Source of the DNA: Thalassospira sp. HF15
Lineage (GTDB): Bacteria; Pseudomonadota; Alphaproteobacteria; Rhodospirillales; Thalassospiraceae
Assembly (NCBI RefSeq): GCF_011806525.1
Contig: NZ_JAAVKI010000005.1
Location: 310,001-374,000, forward strand
Direction: 5' to 3'
Length of the DNA: 64,000 nt
Shown here: positions 38,336 through 46,739 of the stretch, one piece after another
Numbering within the stretch: position 1 is the stretch's first letter
Layout: each line of letters starts with the position of its first letter
Program-made: the position numbers and the translations under genes
Notes under the pieces: model-generated
Databases searched by the model: none
Told to the model about the DNA's origin: nothing
What the model saw: only the letters and a program-made list of their open reading frames with translations

Positions 38336-39276
38336 CCGCCATCACCCTGCCCCAAGATGTGCGCGACGCCATCGCCGACTGGCGTGGCTGGCTTGCCGAT
38401 GAGCGCCGCGCATCCAACCACACCACTGAAAACTATCTCGCCGATCTTTATGCCTTTTTGGGCTTCGTCAAAGATCATCTTGGCGACACCCCGTCTCTTC
38501 GCGATCTGCTGCGCCTGAACCCGCGCGATTTTCGAAGCTGGCTGGCCCGGCGCAGCATGGATGGCATGGCCAAGACATCCACCGCGCGCGCCTTGTCATC
38601 CCTTCGAAATTTCTACCGGTTTCTTGAACGATCCGGGCGCGGTCAGAATGCCGCTGTGCAGTCGATCCGCAATCCCCGGCTGCCGCAATCAACGCCCAAG
38701 CCACTGGCACCCGATGACGTCATGGCAGTACTTGAAAATGCTGATGCCTGGCAGGACGAACCGTGGCTTGGCAAACGCAATCTGGCTCTTTTCACCCTCC
38801 TTTATGGGTGCGGCTTGCGTATTTCCGAGGCACTTGATCTGAATGCCAATCAACGCCCGACCGGGGATTCGATGGTCATAACCGGTAAAGGCAACAAGCA
38901 ACGCCTTGTCCCGGTTTTGCCGATCGTGCGTGACGCAATCGAGGATTATGTCCGCACTTGCCCTTTTGCACCCGATGGGGATGATCCACTGTTTCTTGGC
39001 GCACGCGGTAAACGGCTTGTGGCCCAGGTAGCCCAGCGCGAAATGCGCAAGGTTCGCGAACTTTTAAACCTGCCGGATACTGCCACGCCGCACGCACTGC
39101 GCCATTCCTTTGCCACCCACCTTCTGGCCGGTGGGGGTGATTTGCGCACCATTCAGGATTTGCTGGGCCACGCATCGCTTTCGACGACCCAGCGTTACAC
39201 CGCGGTTGATACCGAACAGTTGATGGCAGTCTATAACGGCACCCATCCGCGTGCACGCCTTACCAACAAATCTTAG
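38314..39276 (+). CDS. xerC: Tyrosine recombinase XerC, C-terminus replaced by an insertion
   Basis: 320 residues with an N-terminal SAM-like core-binding domain (about 15-110) and the catalytic domain. Arg is in GCGLRISEAL, Lys in ITGKGNKQRLVPV, His/Arg in HALRHSFATHLL, His in LGHASLSTTQRY and Tyr in RYTAVD. XerC with XerD resolves chromosome dimers at dif. All catalytic residues are present. The last codons, after HPRAR, read LTNKS and come from an inserted segment; the displaced original ending (HPRARR then TGA) lies at 40364-40405. Confidence 0.95.
   Translation: MADPNGLTAITLPQDVRDAIADWRGWLADERRASNHTTENYLADLYAFLGFVKDHLGDTPSLRDLLRLNPRDFRSWLARRSMDGMAKTSTARALSSLRNFYRFLERSGRGQNAAVQSIRNPRLPQSTPKPLAPDDVMAVLENADAWQDEPWLGKRNLALFTLLYGCGLRISEALDLNANQRPTGDSMVITGKGNKQRLVPVLPIVRDAIEDYVRTCPFAPDGDDPLFLGARGKRLVAQVAQREMRKVRELLNLPDTATPHALRHSFATHLLAGGGDLRTIQDLLGHASLSTTQRYTAVDTEQLMAVYNGTHPRARLTNKS
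39222..39257 (+). repeat. Direct repeat, left copy (in xerC 3' end)
   Basis: 36 bp beginning GATGGCAGTCTATAACGG. It matches 40363-40398 at 33 of 36 positions. The three differences are synonymous in the xerC frame (Asn AAC/AAT, Arg CGT/CGC, Ala GCA/GCG), as expected for an attachment site inside a coding end. Confidence 0.9.
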
Positions 39277-40362
39277 CTAGCTTTAAATACTCCTGCGAAG
39301 ACTTAGTCCCTCTGTGCGACGACTACTTGGAAGTAAACTTCTTCTCTCTTCCTGTGCTTCTCATACTTGAAAAGAAATCTTCTTGAATTCCAGGAGATTT
39401 TATCGAAGTAGTAATTGTAGTCATGCCCCCACATACCATGCGCCATGTGCAGAGAAGTATTTGGATATTTCTCCGGGGAGTACTTTCTTGTAATCGGATC
39501 AACTAATATTACTTTCGACACCCCAATATCCTTGATAACACTCAAGTAAGCTTCAAGTTCTTTAGGAGTAAACACAACAAATGTTGAACTTGCAAAGATA
39601 ATATCGTATTGATCCTTATAAGATGAAGAAAGAGTATCCAGAGCATACCCTGATTGGAAGGTACAATTCTCTGCTGAGAAATTTTCCTTTGCGTAATCGG
39701 AATTTAGATCTACTCCAACAAACTTCTTTGAAGGATGCTTAACTGCCAACTCGTGCAGCAGCTGCCCGTCACCAGAGCCTATCTCAAGGATGCTTTTAAC
39801 ATTTTCCGCACGCATTTCCTTCTCAAGATACGGAACAACAATTCCACGCATTTGATCAAACACCGAAAGATGCCTATCACCTCTTTTCACCGTCTCTTCT
39901 GTAATCTCTCCCCATCCCCCCAGAGATTTTCCAGAATACAGCTTTAGCGCATAATCTGATATTCTATCTCGATCCTTTCCCTCCAAGTATTCTTTGTGCC
40001 AGTTGACCAGATTCACAAGCCACTGATTCTCACAAAAATCCTTAGCCACTTTAGACGCAATCCCACTCCTTTGCGCCAAGTAATGGAACCGATTTGGACC
40101 AACCAGCATAAGAATCAAAAAACCAAGAAATAACTGTATTCTTTCCAACATTTACTCTACCCATCTCCATCTTGAAATCTTCCACAAGGACTTATATAAA
40201 TTCTTCTGCTAACTCACATCTGTTTTTAAGATATAACGCCCAAACCAATCAAGTAATGATTCCAATACACAATATACTACGACATTAATGTTGAAAACTT
40301 CACATTTAAGGCAACCTCTCGCCTCAAATAATACGATAACACACAACTAACAACGAAAAATC
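39258..40362. mobile_element. AT-rich inserted segment at the xerC 3' end
   Basis: About 1.1 kb clearly richer in A+T than its flanks, bounded by 36-bp direct repeats of the xerC 3' end (repeat-to-repeat period 1141 bp). The left junction supplies a new xerC stop codon (39274-39276). It carries one methyltransferase gene on the minus strand and about 210 bp of AT-rich non-coding DNA on the right (40152-40362), with no recombinase or transposase. This fits a small integrated cassette, or what is left of a larger island integrated by site-specific recombination. Confidence 0.75.
39303..40151 (-). CDS. Class I SAM-dependent methyltransferase, horizontally acquired
   Basis: 282 residues. An N-terminal hydrophobic helix (about 4-20, IQLFLGFLILMLVG) may anchor it to the membrane. 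The Rossmann core has motif I ILEIGSGDGQLLHEL (about 121-135), acidic motif II VGVDLNSDY and motif IV YDIIFASSTFVVF. The substrate is unknown; an envelope sugar or small molecule is possible. AT-rich codon use (AAA, TTT, TCT, AGA) contrasts with its neighbours. It is the only gene of the insertion bounded by xerC repeats. Confidence 0.8.
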   Translation of the reverse strand: MLERIQLFLGFLILMLVGPNRFHYLAQRSGIASKVAKDFCENQWLVNLVNWHKEYLEGKDRDRISDYALKLYSGKSLGGWGEITEETVKRGDRHLSVFDQMRGIVVPYLEKEMRAENVKSILEIGSGDGQLLHELAVKHPSKKFVGVDLNSDYAKENFSAENCTFQSGYALDTLSSSYKDQYDIIFASSTFVVFTPKELEAYLSVIKDIGVSKVILVDPITRKYSPEKYPNTSLHMAHGMWGHDYNYYFDKISWNSRRFLFKYEKHRKREEVYFQVVVAQRD

Positions 40363-40398
40363 GATGGCAGTCTATAATGGCACCCATCCGCGCGCGCG
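40363..40398 (+). repeat. Direct repeat, right copy (displaced xerC 3' end)
   Basis: 36 bp beginning GATGGCAGTCTATAATGG. In the xerC frame it continues to encode MAVYNGTHPRARR and stops at TGA (40403-40405), so it is most simply the original xerC 3' end pushed aside by the insertion. Immediately downstream the composition returns to that of the host. Confidence 0.9.
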
Positions 40399-40480
40399 AC
40401 GCTGACACAATCCAGAGGAAACGTTTCGCGTTGCCAAGCGTTGACCACATAGACACAGCGCGACAAGAAGAGATCACATA

Positions 40481-40786
40481 ATGAAGCTATTTCGTTCCCG
40501 CCGATTTGACGCCAGCCCGCGCCATCGCCAGATTTACAGTGCCTATGAAATCGCCTATTCGGCCATCGACCTTTTGGCGGCAGTCCTGTTTATCGTCGGC
40601 AGTGTTCTGTTTCTTGATGACGCGACCGTCAAGGCGGGAACGTGGCTGTTTATCATCGGATCGGTGTTCTTTGCCGGGCGCCCTGCCGTGCGCCTCGCAC
40701 GTGAACTGCATCTCGCCGGATTGGGCGATGGAAAGCACAAAGACACCACAGAAACATCGGCTGCTGCCAAGAGCTCAGGTTCGTGA
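40481..40786 (+). CDS. YrhK family small membrane protein
   Basis: 101 residues with two transmembrane helices (about 24-43 and 50-68; LLAAVLFIVGSVLFLDD, then TWLFIIGSVFFAGRPAVRLAREL), matching the YrhK-like domain. The function is unknown. The N-terminus is basic and the C-terminus a Ser/Thr/Ala-rich tail. It is the first gene after the displaced xerC end, so it was probably the original downstream neighbour of xerC. Confidence 0.8.
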   Translation: MKLFRSRRFDASPRHRQIYSAYEIAYSAIDLLAAVLFIVGSVLFLDDATVKAGTWLFIIGSVFFAGRPAVRLARELHLAGLGDGKHKDTTETSAAAKSSGS

Positions 40787-40873
40787 TCATCATTTCGCAA
40801 AATTTAGGTTCCTTGGGATCACTGTTCGCCCTTAGACTGCGGGCAACTCATTGCCCCTAGGAGGAGAATACTG

Positions 40874-41479
40874 ATGATTCTGCGTTCCAGTGATCCGTCA
40901 CCATTTGGCCGGAAAGTCAAAATCGTTGCCAAGATGCTTGGTATTTATGACCAGTTGACGGTGGAATTGTCGAACACCAACGATCCGGCTGATAGCCTGC
41001 GCCAGCAAAACCCGCTGGGGAAGATTCCGATCCTGATCCTTGATGATGGTCGCAAGATCTTCGATAGCCGCGTGATCTGTGAATATCTGGATGCGCAAGT
41101 TGATGGCTCGACCCTGCATCCGACCGAAAGCGATGCACGCTGGGAGGCCCTTACCCTTCAGGCGCTCGGTGATGGCATCATCGACGCATCAATCCTGCAG
41201 GTCTATGAAACCCGGATGCGCCCGGATGACAAACGTCATGGCGACTGGCTGTCCTATCAGGCCGACAAGGTCAAACGATCCCTTGATCATCTGAGTGCCA
41301 ATGCACCGTCGCTTGAGGGTGAGCTGACGATTGGCCATGTCGCGATTGCCTGTGCGCTGGGTTATCTTGATCTGCGCTTTGAGGGAAAATGGCGCGAAAG
41401 CTATCCCGGCCTTGTGAGCTGGCTTGATGCGTTCCGCGCACGCGTCCCGGCATTTGATGCCACCAAATTTGAAGGCTAA
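40874..41479 (+). CDS. Glutathione S-transferase family protein
   Basis: 201 residues. A thioredoxin-like N-terminal domain (LRSSDPSPFGRKVKIVAKML with Ser near the glutathione thiol; NPLGKIPILILDDGRKIFDS with cis-Pro and the Glu/Asp-Ser glutathione contact) is followed by a helical C-terminal domain ending LVSWLDAFRARVPAF. The substrate is unknown. A strong AGGAGGAG precedes the ATG. Terminator at 41487. Confidence 0.9.
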   Translation: MILRSSDPSPFGRKVKIVAKMLGIYDQLTVELSNTNDPADSLRQQNPLGKIPILILDDGRKIFDSRVICEYLDAQVDGSTLHPTESDARWEALTLQALGDGIIDASILQVYETRMRPDDKRHGDWLSYQADKVKRSLDHLSANAPSLEGELTIGHVAIACALGYLDLRFEGKWRESYPGLVSWLDAFRARVPAFDATKFEG

Positions 41480-41486
41480 GCCATCC

Positions 41487-41528
41487 TCGCCCCGCGCATT
41501 GACCCTTGCGAGGGGCGAAATTTTATTT
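41487..41528 (+). terminator. Intrinsic terminator after GST gene
   Basis: TCGCCCC (41487-41493) pairs with GGGGCGA (41512-41518), extended inward by GCGC/GCG pairing with a mismatch, followed by AATTTTATTT. Confidence 0.75.
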
Positions 41529-41574
41529 AATTCATATATTTATGCATTTTCGATAACCCGGAGCTTCAACCGAT

Positions 41575-42066
41575 ATGTCACGTCTCAATAGCGTTATCCG
41601 CCGCCTGCAAGCCCAACGCGATTGCCTGAATGCGGCCGCAGACATGATCAAGGATCAGGACGGCATCGTGCTTGAAGTGGGTCTTGGCAATGGGCGCACA
41701 TTCGATCACCTGCGTGAAATCATGCCAGACCGCGAGATTTTCGTTTTTGACCGACAAATCGCCGCACACCCCAAATGCATCCCCGATGATGATCATTTGT
41801 TCCTTGGCGATATCTTTGAAACCCTGCCCAAGGCGGTTGCGCGATTCAAAGGCAAAGTCGCATTGGTGCATTCCGACGTCGGCACCGGGGATGAGGCCCT
41901 TAATGCCAAGATCGCATCCTTTATCGGATCAACGCTGCCGCCCGCATTGATGAAGGGCGCAATTGTCGCATCGGATCAGAAAATTGATGTGCCGGGCACA
42001 ATTGCCGAACCGCTTCCTGAAGGCGTTCCAAAAGATCGCTATTTCTTCCGTCGTTATCAGGGCTAA
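41575..42066 (+). CDS. Small class I SAM-dependent methyltransferase
   Basis: 163 residues. Motif I is VLEVGLGNGRTFDHLRE (about 32-48), followed by IFVFDRQIAAHP and VALVHSDVGTGDE. The size and sequence fit a compact alphaproteobacterial methyltransferase family of unknown substrate. Its composition matches the host, unlike the methyltransferase at 39303. Monocistronic between the GST terminator and the glutamine synthetase-like gene. Confidence 0.8.
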   Translation: MSRLNSVIRRLQAQRDCLNAAADMIKDQDGIVLEVGLGNGRTFDHLREIMPDREIFVFDRQIAAHPKCIPDDDHLFLGDIFETLPKAVARFKGKVALVHSDVGTGDEALNAKIASFIGSTLPPALMKGAIVASDQKIDVPGTIAEPLPEGVPKDRYFFRRYQG

Positions 42067-42142
42067 TATCTAGCGCTGATATCGTACTCTGTGTCGTTTT
42101 CCAATCGACACAACCTGTTCCCGCATCTCAGGAAATCGTGCC

Positions 42143-43531
42143 GTGGCCATCGCAAACGCCCCCTCGCCCAGTGGAAGTCAGCTGTCCGAAGCTCAGGACT
42201 TTCTGGTCAAATATCCTGATGTCGAGGCAATCGACATTATCCTGACCGATTTTCACGGGATTGGCCGGGGCAAGACAATCCGCCGCCACGAACTTGAAGG
42301 CATTTATAAATCCGGTCGCGGCCTGCCGAGCTCGCTGTTCGGGCAGGATGTCAGCGGTGAGGATGTCGATAATTGCGGCCTTGTGCAAACGGGGGGTGGT
42401 GGTGATTGCCGCTGCTGGCCAGTGCCGGGCACGCTTGGCTATCTGCCCCATACCGGACGCGGGCAGCTTTTGATTTCGATGTATGAAGAAGACGGCGCAC
42501 CGCACGATGTTGATCCGCGCAACGTGTTTGGTGCCCAGGTCAAACGTGCAGAAAAACTCGGTTTCTATCCGATGGGCGCGTTCGAGCTTGAATTTTATCT
42601 GGTCGATCAGGCCCCTGATGCGGCCGGGCTTTATCATCCGGCATCCTATGCCATCACCAAACGGCGCAGCACCCTTCGCAACACCATGTCCGTCGATGAA
42701 ATTGACGAGATGTCACCGCTTTTTGATGCGGTGTATGAAGGTGCCAAGCATCTTGACCTGACGCTGGAAACCCTGATTTCGGAATATGGTCCGGGCCAGT
42801 ATGAAATGACCATCCGCTATCGCGATCTGATGCGCGCGGCCGATGACGTGATTATCGCCAAACGCCTGATCCGCACCGTGGCGCGCCGTTTTGGCAAGGA
42901 AGCCGTGTTTATGCCCAAGCCGTTCGGCGATGAAGCCGGATCGGGCATGCATTTGCACCTGTCGCTTGCGGGTAAGGATGGCAACAACCTGTTTGCCGAT
43001 GAGCCGGATGGATCGCTCAGCCCCTTGATGCTGCATGCAATCGGTGGCATTCGCGGCACGATTGGTGAAACCATGTTGCTGCTGGCCCCGTTCATGAATT
43101 CCTGGCGCCGCTTTGCATCGGCGATGTATTCACCGGCCTCGGACGACTGGGGTGTAGAAAACCGCACCGTCGCCTTGCGGGTACCCGGTACACCGGGCAA
43201 GACGCGCCACTTCGAACATCGTATTGCCGGGGTTGATGCCAACCCGTATCTGGTCGCGGCCGTGACCCTTGGGGCCGCACTTGACGGGATTGAAGGCAAG
43301 ATTGATCCGGGCAAACCCTGCGAAGATGAAATCGGTCAGGCAAAGGCACCAAATGACCTGCCGCGTCATTGGCTTGATGCGATTGATCAGTTCGGCGCGT
43401 CCGAGTTCAACAAACGCACGCTTGGCGAACGCTTCCACACCGCATTCACCAAAATCAAACAGGCCGAATACGAACAGATGGCGCTGAAGGTTTCGGCGGC
43501 AGAGTGGGAATATTACGGGTTTTCTGTCTAA
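42143..43531 (+). CDS. Glutamine synthetase-family enzyme (gamma-glutamylpolyamine synthetase-like)
   Basis: 462 residues. A beta-grasp N-terminal domain (about 15-115) precedes the catalytic domain, which has metal-binding Glu in FELEFYL, GSGMHLHLSL, NRTVALRVP and FEHRIAGVDANPYLVAA. The enzyme ligates an amine to glutamate with ATP. Resemblance to PuuA/GlnT-type proteins and the absence of GlnB-linked context argue against housekeeping GlnA. The amine is unknown; a link to polyamine breakdown would suit the ureohydrolase at the window start. A GTG start at 42143 with AGGAAA upstream. Confidence 0.85.
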   Translation: MAIANAPSPSGSQLSEAQDFLVKYPDVEAIDIILTDFHGIGRGKTIRRHELEGIYKSGRGLPSSLFGQDVSGEDVDNCGLVQTGGGGDCRCWPVPGTLGYLPHTGRGQLLISMYEEDGAPHDVDPRNVFGAQVKRAEKLGFYPMGAFELEFYLVDQAPDAAGLYHPASYAITKRRSTLRNTMSVDEIDEMSPLFDAVYEGAKHLDLTLETLISEYGPGQYEMTIRYRDLMRAADDVIIAKRLIRTVARRFGKEAVFMPKPFGDEAGSGMHLHLSLAGKDGNNLFADEPDGSLSPLMLHAIGGIRGTIGETMLLLAPFMNSWRRFASAMYSPASDDWGVENRTVALRVPGTPGKTRHFEHRIAGVDANPYLVAAVTLGAALDGIEGKIDPGKPCEDEIGQAKAPNDLPRHWLDAIDQFGASEFNKRTLGERFHTAFTKIKQAEYEQMALKVSAAEWEYYGFSV

Positions 43532-43562
43532 TCCGCTATCTGCGGGGGTGGTGCCACAGCGA

Positions 43563-43802
43563 TCAGTAACTTAGGTCCAAACCAAGGAAGTTACTGAGTG
43601 CGAGGGTGATTCCCCCCACAGCCAGAAGGGCTAGCACGAAGGCGCCGGTTACCTTGGCGCTGGCGCGCAGCACCGCTTGCCTTCCGTACTTTTGACCTTG
43701 GTCATAATGCCACTTGATGGCGAAGAACATCGCGGTCAGCAGTGCGACGACCTTAAATGTACCAAAGGCGATTGGGACCCAATCCATATTCAAGACTCTC
43801 AT
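43563..43802 (-). CDS. Small membrane protein of unknown function
   Basis: 79 residues with two hydrophobic segments (about 12-27, GTFKVVALLTAMFFAIKWHY, and 50-72, TGAFVLALLAVGGITLALS) separated by a basic loop. I recognise no family. The second Met (MDWVPIAF, codon at 43787) is an alternative start. It lies convergent with the glutamine synthetase-like gene. Confidence 0.55.
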   Translation of the reverse strand: MRVLNMDWVPIAFGTFKVVALLTAMFFAIKWHYDQGQKYGRQAVLRASAKVTGAFVLALLAVGGITLALSNFLGLDLSY

Positions 43803-43987
43803 TTGTATCCGTTACGAAAGTTATGAATGGAACTTGGGCAAAGGCAAACTTCCCATTCTGCAACCCTGACATGAAGCCGCAGATAGCGCTGAGAATATCG
43901 GCAACTGAATGGGAATATTGAGGATTTTCTGTTCAGGGTGCCGCCTGGTCAGATTTCTCTGACCATGGGCACTGATAATATGAGACG

Positions 43988-44314
43988 TCAGGAAGCGCGC
44001 TTTGCTCGGCTGTTTGATTTGTTTGCCGAGAATGCGACTTGCGGGCGGGCATCCATCGTTTTCAGGTCCCGCAGATAGGCGACTTCAAGGTCACGCGGCT
44101 CAACACTCAGAACGCGTGAAGCATCCGGGCGCTCCGAATTCGTATTGAGATGAATCTGCGTCGAAACCCACTGCCAGGTCGGGTATGTCAGTTTTTCATC
44201 CTGGGTTTCCTCGGTAATCACCTTATAGGATCCGGCCGGAAGAACTTCTGCAAGGCCGCGCATGCTGAACGGGCGCGTGAAATTCAGGATTTTTGAAGTG
44301 GTACGATTGGTCAA
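43988..44314 (-). CDS. Conserved hypothetical protein
   Basis: 108 residues starting at TTG (44314), which has AAGGAG six to ten bases upstream, a strong ribosome binding site that decides the start. The sequence has a compact N-terminal half (NFTRPFSMRGLAEVLPAGSY, then TQDEKLTYPTWQWVSTQIHL) of a type I associate with small uncharacterised alphaproteobacterial proteins, and a basic Ser/Arg/Lys tail. The function is unknown. It is followed on the genome by the small membrane protein gene in the same direction after a 185-bp gap. Confidence 0.65.
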   Translation of the reverse strand: MTNRTTSKILNFTRPFSMRGLAEVLPAGSYKVITEETQDEKLTYPTWQWVSTQIHLNTNSERPDASRVLSVEPRDLEVAYLRDLKTMDARPQVAFSANKSNSRAKRAS

Positions 44315-44788
44315 AAAAGGCTCCTTGCGCGGACACGCATATTGGTCAGGTCAGACCATCGGGAATATTCCCGCCGTCAGACACTGACTCGGATTACAGA
44401 CACATCAAAGTTTTCGGATTAACAACGGACAACCATGCCCAAGCCAATAAAATATTGGGAATTTGAAAATCGAAAAATATTTGCAGCATCAACTATATGA
44501 ATACTTTTGATTAATTTGCAACGTTATTATTTTTTATTTAAGAAATTAAATGAAAATACGATTTTTAATTCCGTCACCAAATACGTGCCGTTTATTTATT
44601 AATTCAAATAATTATGATCCATTTTTTGATCAACAGCTGTCTCGTTCAATCAATATCGGGTGCCTTTCCCCCTATTCCTTGCCATCCCCGGCCAATGGCG
44701 ATATTCAGGTTTCAAACTGTCATTAACTTGCAATGCCGGGCCCCGCGACTTATCTCCGGCTTGCAACCAGGCGAGATGAGACAACGCC
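44315..44788. other. AT-rich intergenic region upstream of nadA
   Basis: 474 bp without a supported gene. The part from about 44440 to 44640 is exceptionally AT-rich, with A- and T-tracts and a perfect inverted repeat CCAATA-AAA-TATTGG (44444-44458). It probably contains the promoters of both flanking genes. Composition returns to normal by about 44680. Confidence 0.5.
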
Positions 44789-45811
44789 ATGAATGAAATG
44801 ATCACCATTGCCGAGGCCTCTGCCGACGCAATGTCGGAAATGCAGATTGATCCCACCCTTGACCTTGAAGCGGAAATTGCCCGCCTCAAGAAGGAAAAGA
44901 ATGCGATCATTCTGGCCCATTACTATCAGGATGGGGAAATTCAGGACCTTGCCGACTTTGTTGGCGATAGTCTGGACCTGTCACGCAAGGCAGCTGCAAC
45001 CGATGCCGATGTCATCGTGTTCTGCGGTGTGCGCTTCATGGCCGAGGTCGCCAAAATCCTTAGCCCGAACAAAACCGTTCTGCTGCCGGACTCCAAAGCG
45101 GGCTGCTCGCTCGAAGATTCGTGTCAGCCAGAACCGTTCCGCAAGTTCCGCGAACAGCATCCTGATCACGTATCGATCACCTATATCAACTGCTCGGCCG
45201 AGGTGAAGGCCGCGTCTGATATTATCGTGACCTCGTCCAATGCAGCCGAGATCATTGATCAGATCCCGGCAGATCAGCCGATCCTGTGGGCGCCTGACCG
45301 TCACCTTGGTTCCTACCTTGCCAAGAAAACCGGTCGTGACATGACGCTGTGGAACGGGTCGTGCATCGTCCATGAGCAGTTCTCCGAGCGAGAGCTGATC
45401 CGGCTTAAAACCCAGAACCCGGATGCAAAGATCGCAGCCCATCCGGAATGCCATGACGGTATTTTGAAACATGCCGATCATATCGGGTCGACCCGCGCCA
45501 TTCTGGAATATGTGATCAACGGCCCGGATCAGAAATATCTGATCGCGACAGAGCCCCACATCATCCACCAGATGGAAAAGGCCGCCCCGCACAAGGAATT
45601 CATTCCGGTGCCCGGTGCGGACGGATCATGCGCGTGCAACAACTGCCCGTTCATGGAGCTCAATACGCTCGAGAAGCTCTATCTGTGTCTGGTCAATAAC
45701 GGCCCGCAGATCGTCATGCCCGAAGACTTGCGCGTCAATGCGGTCAAGCCGCTTGAACGCATGCTGGAAATGTCAAAGAACATTCCGGTCAAAAAAGACG
45801 ACGCGGCATAA
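44789..45811 (+). CDS. nadA: Quinolinate synthase NadA
   Basis: 340 residues. The cysteines that bind the [4Fe-4S] cluster are visible in [10 protein letters not shown], in the segment GSCIVHEQF to AAHPECHDG, and in [14 protein letters not shown]. Other landmarks are [21 protein letters not shown] and [13 protein letters not shown]. It condenses iminoaspartate with dihydroxyacetone phosphate to quinolinate in de novo NAD synthesis. nadC follows after 82 bp with an intervening hairpin; nadB (aspartate oxidase) is not adjacent. Confidence 0.97.
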   Translation: MNEMITIAEASADAMSEMQIDPTLDLEAEIARLKKEKNAIILAHYYQDGEIQDLADFVGDSLDLSRKAAATDADVIVFCGVRFMAEVAKILSPNKTVLLPDSKAGCSLEDSCQPEPFRKFREQHPDHVSITYINCSAEVKAASDIIVTSSNAAEIIDQIPADQPILWAPDRHLGSYLAKKTGRDMTLWNGSCIVHEQFSERELIRLKTQNPDAKIAAHPECHDGILKHADHIGSTRAILEYVINGPDQKYLIATEPHIIHQMEKAAPHKEFIPVPGADGSCACNNCPFMELNTLEKLYLCLVNNGPQIVMPEDLRVNAVKPLERMLEMSKNIPVKKDDAA

Positions 45812-45824
45812 ACCCAATCATCTC

Positions 45825-45853
45825 ACAGCCCCGCAAATCTTGCGGGGCTGTTT
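45825..45853 (+). terminator. Hairpin between nadA and nadC, weak terminator
   Basis: ACAGCCCCGCA (45825-45835) and TGCGGGGCTGT (45841-45851) form a perfect 11-bp stem with a 5-nt loop, but only TTT follows. It could be a partial terminator or an mRNA-stabilising structure that sets the nadA:nadC ratio. Confidence 0.5.
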
Positions 45854-45893
45854 GCAATTCCCCTCCCTTCAGAATTCAAAGCAGCCCGCCATC

Positions 45894-46733
45894 ATGACCG
45901 TCCTGACCCAAGCCGAAATCGCGGAATTCATTGATCGTTCCTTTGCCGAGGATATTGGCCCGGGCGACATCACATCGGACAATGTCATCCCCGCCGATGC
46001 GCGGCTGCGCGTTGCGCTTGAAACCCGCGAGGATATCGTGGTGGCCGGCCTTGATATTGCGCTTGAATGCTTCCGCAAGCTGGTGCCCGATGCCAAGATC
46101 GAAAAGCATTGCGAGGATGGCGATGCGATTTCAGCCAAGGACGTGATGGCCGTGGTCGAAGGCAATGCACGCGGTATCCTGACAGCCGAACGCACCGCCC
46201 TTAATACGCTTCAGCATCTTTCGGGTATTGCCACCACAACACGCACCTATGTCGCGGCGATGGGCGATACGACTGCCAAGCTGCTTGATACCCGCAAAAC
46301 CTTGCCGGGCTGGCGCAAGCTTGAAAAATACGCCACCCGCATGGGTGGTGCTCAAAACCACCGCATGGGGCTTTATGACGGGGTGATGATCAAGGACAAC
46401 CATATCGGTGTTGTCGGATCGATCACCAAATGCGTCGAAGCCGCGCGCGCGGCAAACCTGCCCAAAATCGAAGTCGAATGCGACACGCTTGATCAGGTCA
46501 AAGAAGCCACAGAAGCCGGGGCAGATATCATCCTGCTTGATAACATGGGGCCCGATATGTTGCGCGCAGCAGTTGCAATTGTCGCTGGTCGCTGCAAGAC
46601 TGAGGCATCCGGGGGTGTAAACCTTCAGACCATCGGTGCAATCGCCGCAACCGGTGTCGATTATGTTTCCGTCGGGCGGATTACCCAATCCGCACCCGCC
46701 GTTGATATCGGACTTGATGTCGCAATTCTGTGA
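45894..46733 (+). CDS. nadC: Nicotinate-nucleotide diphosphorylase (carboxylating)
   Basis: 279 residues from the ATG at 45894; an open frame continues upstream but overlaps nadA and is not coding. Landmarks are EDIGPGDITSD, AERTALNTLQHLSGIAT, DTRKTLPGWRKLEKYA, GGAQNHRMGLYDGVMIKDNH and the EVECDTLDQ/LLDNM phosphoribosyl-binding strands. It converts quinolinate and PRPP to nicotinate mononucleotide. The nudix gene starts 6 bp after its stop. Confidence 0.97.
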   Translation: MTVLTQAEIAEFIDRSFAEDIGPGDITSDNVIPADARLRVALETREDIVVAGLDIALECFRKLVPDAKIEKHCEDGDAISAKDVMAVVEGNARGILTAERTALNTLQHLSGIATTTRTYVAAMGDTTAKLLDTRKTLPGWRKLEKYATRMGGAQNHRMGLYDGVMIKDNHIGVVGSITKCVEAARAANLPKIEVECDTLDQVKEATEAGADIILLDNMGPDMLRAAVAIVAGRCKTEASGGVNLQTIGAIAATGVDYVSVGRITQSAPAVDIGLDVAIL

Positions 46734-46739
46734 GGTCAC

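Noticed and set aside
39258-40362. Integron gene cassette with attC
   Set aside because: No GTTRRRY core sites or paired attC-like arms could be found at the ends; the long repeats of a coding 3' end fit integration into xerC better.
40277-40477. 66-codon minus-strand frame across the right direct repeat
   Set aside because: It spans the junction of foreign and host DNA, has no ribosome binding site and contains the antisense of the xerC end.
45615-45893. Upstream in-frame extension of nadC overlapping nadA
   Set aside because: NadC begins at MTVLTQAEIAEFID (45894); the extension is low-quality sequence read from the 3' end of nadA in another frame and crosses the intergenic hairpin.
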